In this document: one piece after another, positions 61,416 to 64,000 of the stretch
Layout of the letters: each line of letters opens with the position of its first letter
Position numbering within the stretch: position 1 is the first letter of the stretch
Source: Ustulina deusta
Lineage: Eukaryota > Ascomycota > Sordariomycetes > Xylariales > Xylariaceae
Assembly (NCBI GenBank): GCA_023159155.1
Contig: JAJNNX010000066.1
Location: 1 to 64,000 of the forward strand
Reading direction: 5' to 3'
Length of the DNA: 64,000 nt
The notes under the pieces: generated by a model
Database searches by the model: none
Told to the model about the DNA's origin: nothing
Seen by the model: the letters and a program-made list of their open reading frames with translations, nothing else
Program-made: the position numbers and the translations under genes

Positions 61416-63569
61416 ATGGAAGCTTACATCCAAGAGAAGACCATCTTCGAAGTGCACTCGAACCATGGTTTCATTCAAAACGCCCACCATGAACATTTCT
61501 TGGTGAGCGATGTAAAACCAAGCTACGGCACCGATATCTGGGCACATCAATCAACCTGCTCTACCGCAACAAGTGACGGAGATGCCACCCCAGCGCCCGA
61601 GGAAGTGGTATTGCCACCATTCCTGCGAATTACCACAGACCATGAACCCCAGTCCACCTCCCTAGGGTACGTGTTTGGGAGCGATCAAGATGTCTGTGAT
61701 ATTCTCGTCGCTACTAATAGACGTGGCGGAGTCAGCAAGAGAAACTTCGCCTTGCAAATCGAAATGCGTGGCGGGGAGGGGATCATTATTTTGAAAAACC
61801 ATAGCCGTCACGGGACCTATGCTCGCTCTAGCGCCTGGAACAGAACGCTTGTGGAAAGCCAAAGAGCAATTTCAGAGCAAGATAGAGAACTCGAAATCGT
61901 GATTGGCAACATTGAGATCCGGATTGTGTTCCCCGATCATCGTCTGCACGAATTCCAGTGGCAACAATACTGGTCAGCTTATTGTGCTAAGTATGCACTC
62001 CAGGCACCAGCGCTTAACTCTCTCAAACTTAGCTCGGGAACGACCCTCACCAGTATTCCCTGGCAGAATCGATATATCAAGGTCAACGAGATTGGTAGGG
62101 GAAGCTTTGGAAGTGTATATTGTGTTATACATGCTGCTACTGGAGAACTTTATGCGGCGAAAGACTATCACAAATCAGACGACGGAGGCGAAATAAACTT
62201 GCCGATGCTAAAAAGCTTATCCCACGTATGAGAACCAGCCTCGAACCCTTGATTATATTAAGGCCTTGTCTAACCGCTAGCTTAGGAGAATATCGTCAAG
62301 TTCCACGAAGTTTGTCATCAGCCACCTGCGCTGATCATGGAATTAATCCAGGGCCCTACCCTCAAAAAAACGAATCAAGAAAGGGCCGTGGAAGGCAACG
62401 AGTTGCAAGACGTTGCGTGGCAACTGTCAGACGCTCTTGCCTATCTTCACGAGAGGCACCTCACCCACCGCGACATTAAACCTGCAAACATTGTGGTCCC
62501 AACACGCAATCCAATTCATGTCAAAATCGTGGATTTTGGTTTGGCCACTGTCAAAGAAGGGACGATTAAATCCTTTGTTGGCACGCCGCGCTACAATGCC
62601 CCTGAGCTCAGAAGGAAATCGTATACCAACAAAGTAGACATTTGGTCACTCGGGATTATAATACTCGAGTTTTCTTATGGGCTTCCCCCAAGAGAGGAAG
62701 ATACTTGGCACGAGCGTGTCATCGAATATATGGCTGAACAGCCGCCGAGTGCGTTCCGAAAATTCATCACTTCTATACTTCAGATTGATCCTCGGGTGCG
62801 ACCGTCTGCAGCTGAGTTACGGGACTGCCATTTCCCTGTTTTTTATTCCAGAACCTCATCAGACGCTGTTCTCCGCACGAGTGATACACACGCATCATCG
62901 TCTGAAGAAGATACTGAGCAACGTACGTCGCTTCCAAGAGCACATGCCGTACAGCATGGCACTGGGTCGACTTTGCCGCCTGACGAAACTACTGTTCAAA
63001 ACACGGAGCCCTGTAGGTATAGTTCCAGGCGCCCAATGCAGTACGCAGAAGTTATTTGTCAATCCACGCCCCTCAGGAGCGCAAGTGAAATCCCGGAAAC
63101 CTCGTTGTCTCCAAGAGGGGACTCGTCCGTGATAGAAGGGCCTACATATGCACCAACTCCTGGGGGACACTCCGGAGCACAAGATTTTACGAATTATGCA
63201 CCAACTCCTGAATGGCACACTGGAGCACAAGATTTTACGAGCTGTGCACCAACTCCTAAGCCATACTCCGAACTACAAGATATTGGAGATGAAATCCCGG
63301 AAACACCGTGGTCCCCAAGAGGAGATTCCTCTCCAAGAGAAGATACGTCTGGCCGCAGAACCCCTAGACCTTCGTGGGCACCAATTCCTACTGGTGATTA
63401 CTCCGGAGTACAAGATGTTGCAGGTGGATTATGGGGGATGTCGCCTCAGAGATGGGAGTTGTATCTGGGAGAAGGATTTGTGTCAGCACCCACTCCTGGT
63501 GGTGAATACTTTAGAGTATCAGAAGACACCGAGAATAGAGCAGTGGAGGATAGTAGTGAAGTGGAGTGA
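61416..63569 (+). CDS. FHA-domain Ser/Thr protein kinase with repetitive tail
   Basis: Two exons, 61416-62225 and 62286-63569, joined in phase 0 across a 60-bp intron with a CTAAC branch; 697 aa. An FHA-like domain lies at about 84-172, with NHSRHGTY matching the SxxGT core that reads phosphothreonine. The kinase domain starts at about 220 with GRGSFG (227-232), K249, HRD with D333, N338, DFG with D353, and NAPE. All catalytic residues are present, so it should be active. The order FHA then kinase recalls Chk2/Dun1/Cds1-type kinases. The tail (about 465-697) holds several APTP...QDF-like repeats and two EIPET..SPRGDSS copies rich in SP sites. The cellular role is unproven. Confidence 0.88.
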
Positions 63570-64000
63570 TGGTTGATGGGGCAAGAGAATAGATGATAGG
63601 ACTAACGTAAGTAGTCTAGATGAGTCTATAAAGGTAGGTATGGCTCTAAAGATTAATCTACTATAATCTGAAAGTCTTCGGACATGCACTCCCCGCACAC
63701 CCAGTTGTACTCATACAAATATAAAGCTAGCTTTTAGTTAGCTTATTGTGAAGGTTTTATACAACCGATTTTGATAACCAATTTCATTACATATAAGTTG
63801 ACCTCTGTGTGTAGGAGCGTATAGTGAAGCATGTTGACTCTATAGATGAGGGCAGAACCCCTATTAAACGCCCCGCTCACTTGAATAGCTACCAAGATTA
63901 GTGCCGCTAGGGATCGGCTCTTCAATCAAGGTATAGGGCTCCCCTATTGGGGTTGCAACAGAGAAAAACCCCGGGACGTAAATGTAATATACTATCTTAT
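63570..64000. other. Terminal intergenic stretch
   Basis: No gene supported up to the end of the window. A minus-strand frame near 63925 resembles a signal peptide but has no ATG start. Confidence 0.5.

Noticed and set aside
63743..63925. Signal-peptide-like small protein on the minus strand
   Set aside because: The first codon is TTG, no ATG is available, and nothing downstream resembles a mature protein.

Overview
The window is a chromosome end from a filamentous ascomycete fungus (Pezizomycotina; Hypocreales-like gene content is my guess, not proven). Evidence: a terminal tract of 51 AACCCT units, short spliceosomal introns with CTAAC/CTGAC branch sites, fungal secreted LysM and chitinase genes, and a 35-kb block of extremely AT-rich DNA whose repeats differ mainly by CA-to-TA and TG-to-TA changes, the signature of repeat-induced point mutation (RIP).

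Layout. 1-306 is the telomere. 307 to about 35,390 is a RIP-degraded repeat block with no intact gene. Target-site duplications and empty sites let it be unpacked: LTR retrotransposon A (2608-24795, TSD TATTA) is split by B, a copy of its own family (3826-16293, TSD CTTTG). B is in turn broken by element E1 (5414-9753), a TA-flanked 1850-bp inverted-repeat transposon (12962-14811) and an un-RIPped 302-bp solo LTR (15194-15495). A also holds E2 (18385-22493), a second copy of the E family. A truncated inverted copy D lies at about 27793-31150 and carries a 106-bp insertion. Stretches 307-2602, 24801-27790 and 31151-35390 are AT-rich and unassigned.

Gene part (35.5-64 kb, normal base composition). 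First comes a secreted chitin-related cluster: a large LysM/chitin-binding/GH18 chitinase (minus), a secreted HExxH metalloprotease-like protein (minus) and, divergent from it, a four-LysM secreted protein (plus). Next is an AGC-type pseudokinase with ankyrin repeats. A decayed metabolic segment follows: a small CxxC protein, a broken Gfo/Idh/MocA dehydrogenase, P450 scraps and an inositol-type MFS transporter with a frame break at its exon junction. Then come an intact inositol-dehydrogenase-like gene, a basic hypothetical protein and an intact FHA-domain Ser/Thr kinase with a repetitive tail.

How they fit together: the chitinase, protease and LysM protein look like one secreted chitin/host-interaction module; the transporter and the intact dehydrogenase look like a polyol uptake and oxidation pair. 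The most novel-looking structure is the E family: a non-coding-looking LTR element whose interior is a long array of hairpins with compensating stem changes, and whose two LTRs differ by an exact 62-bp deletion in both copies.
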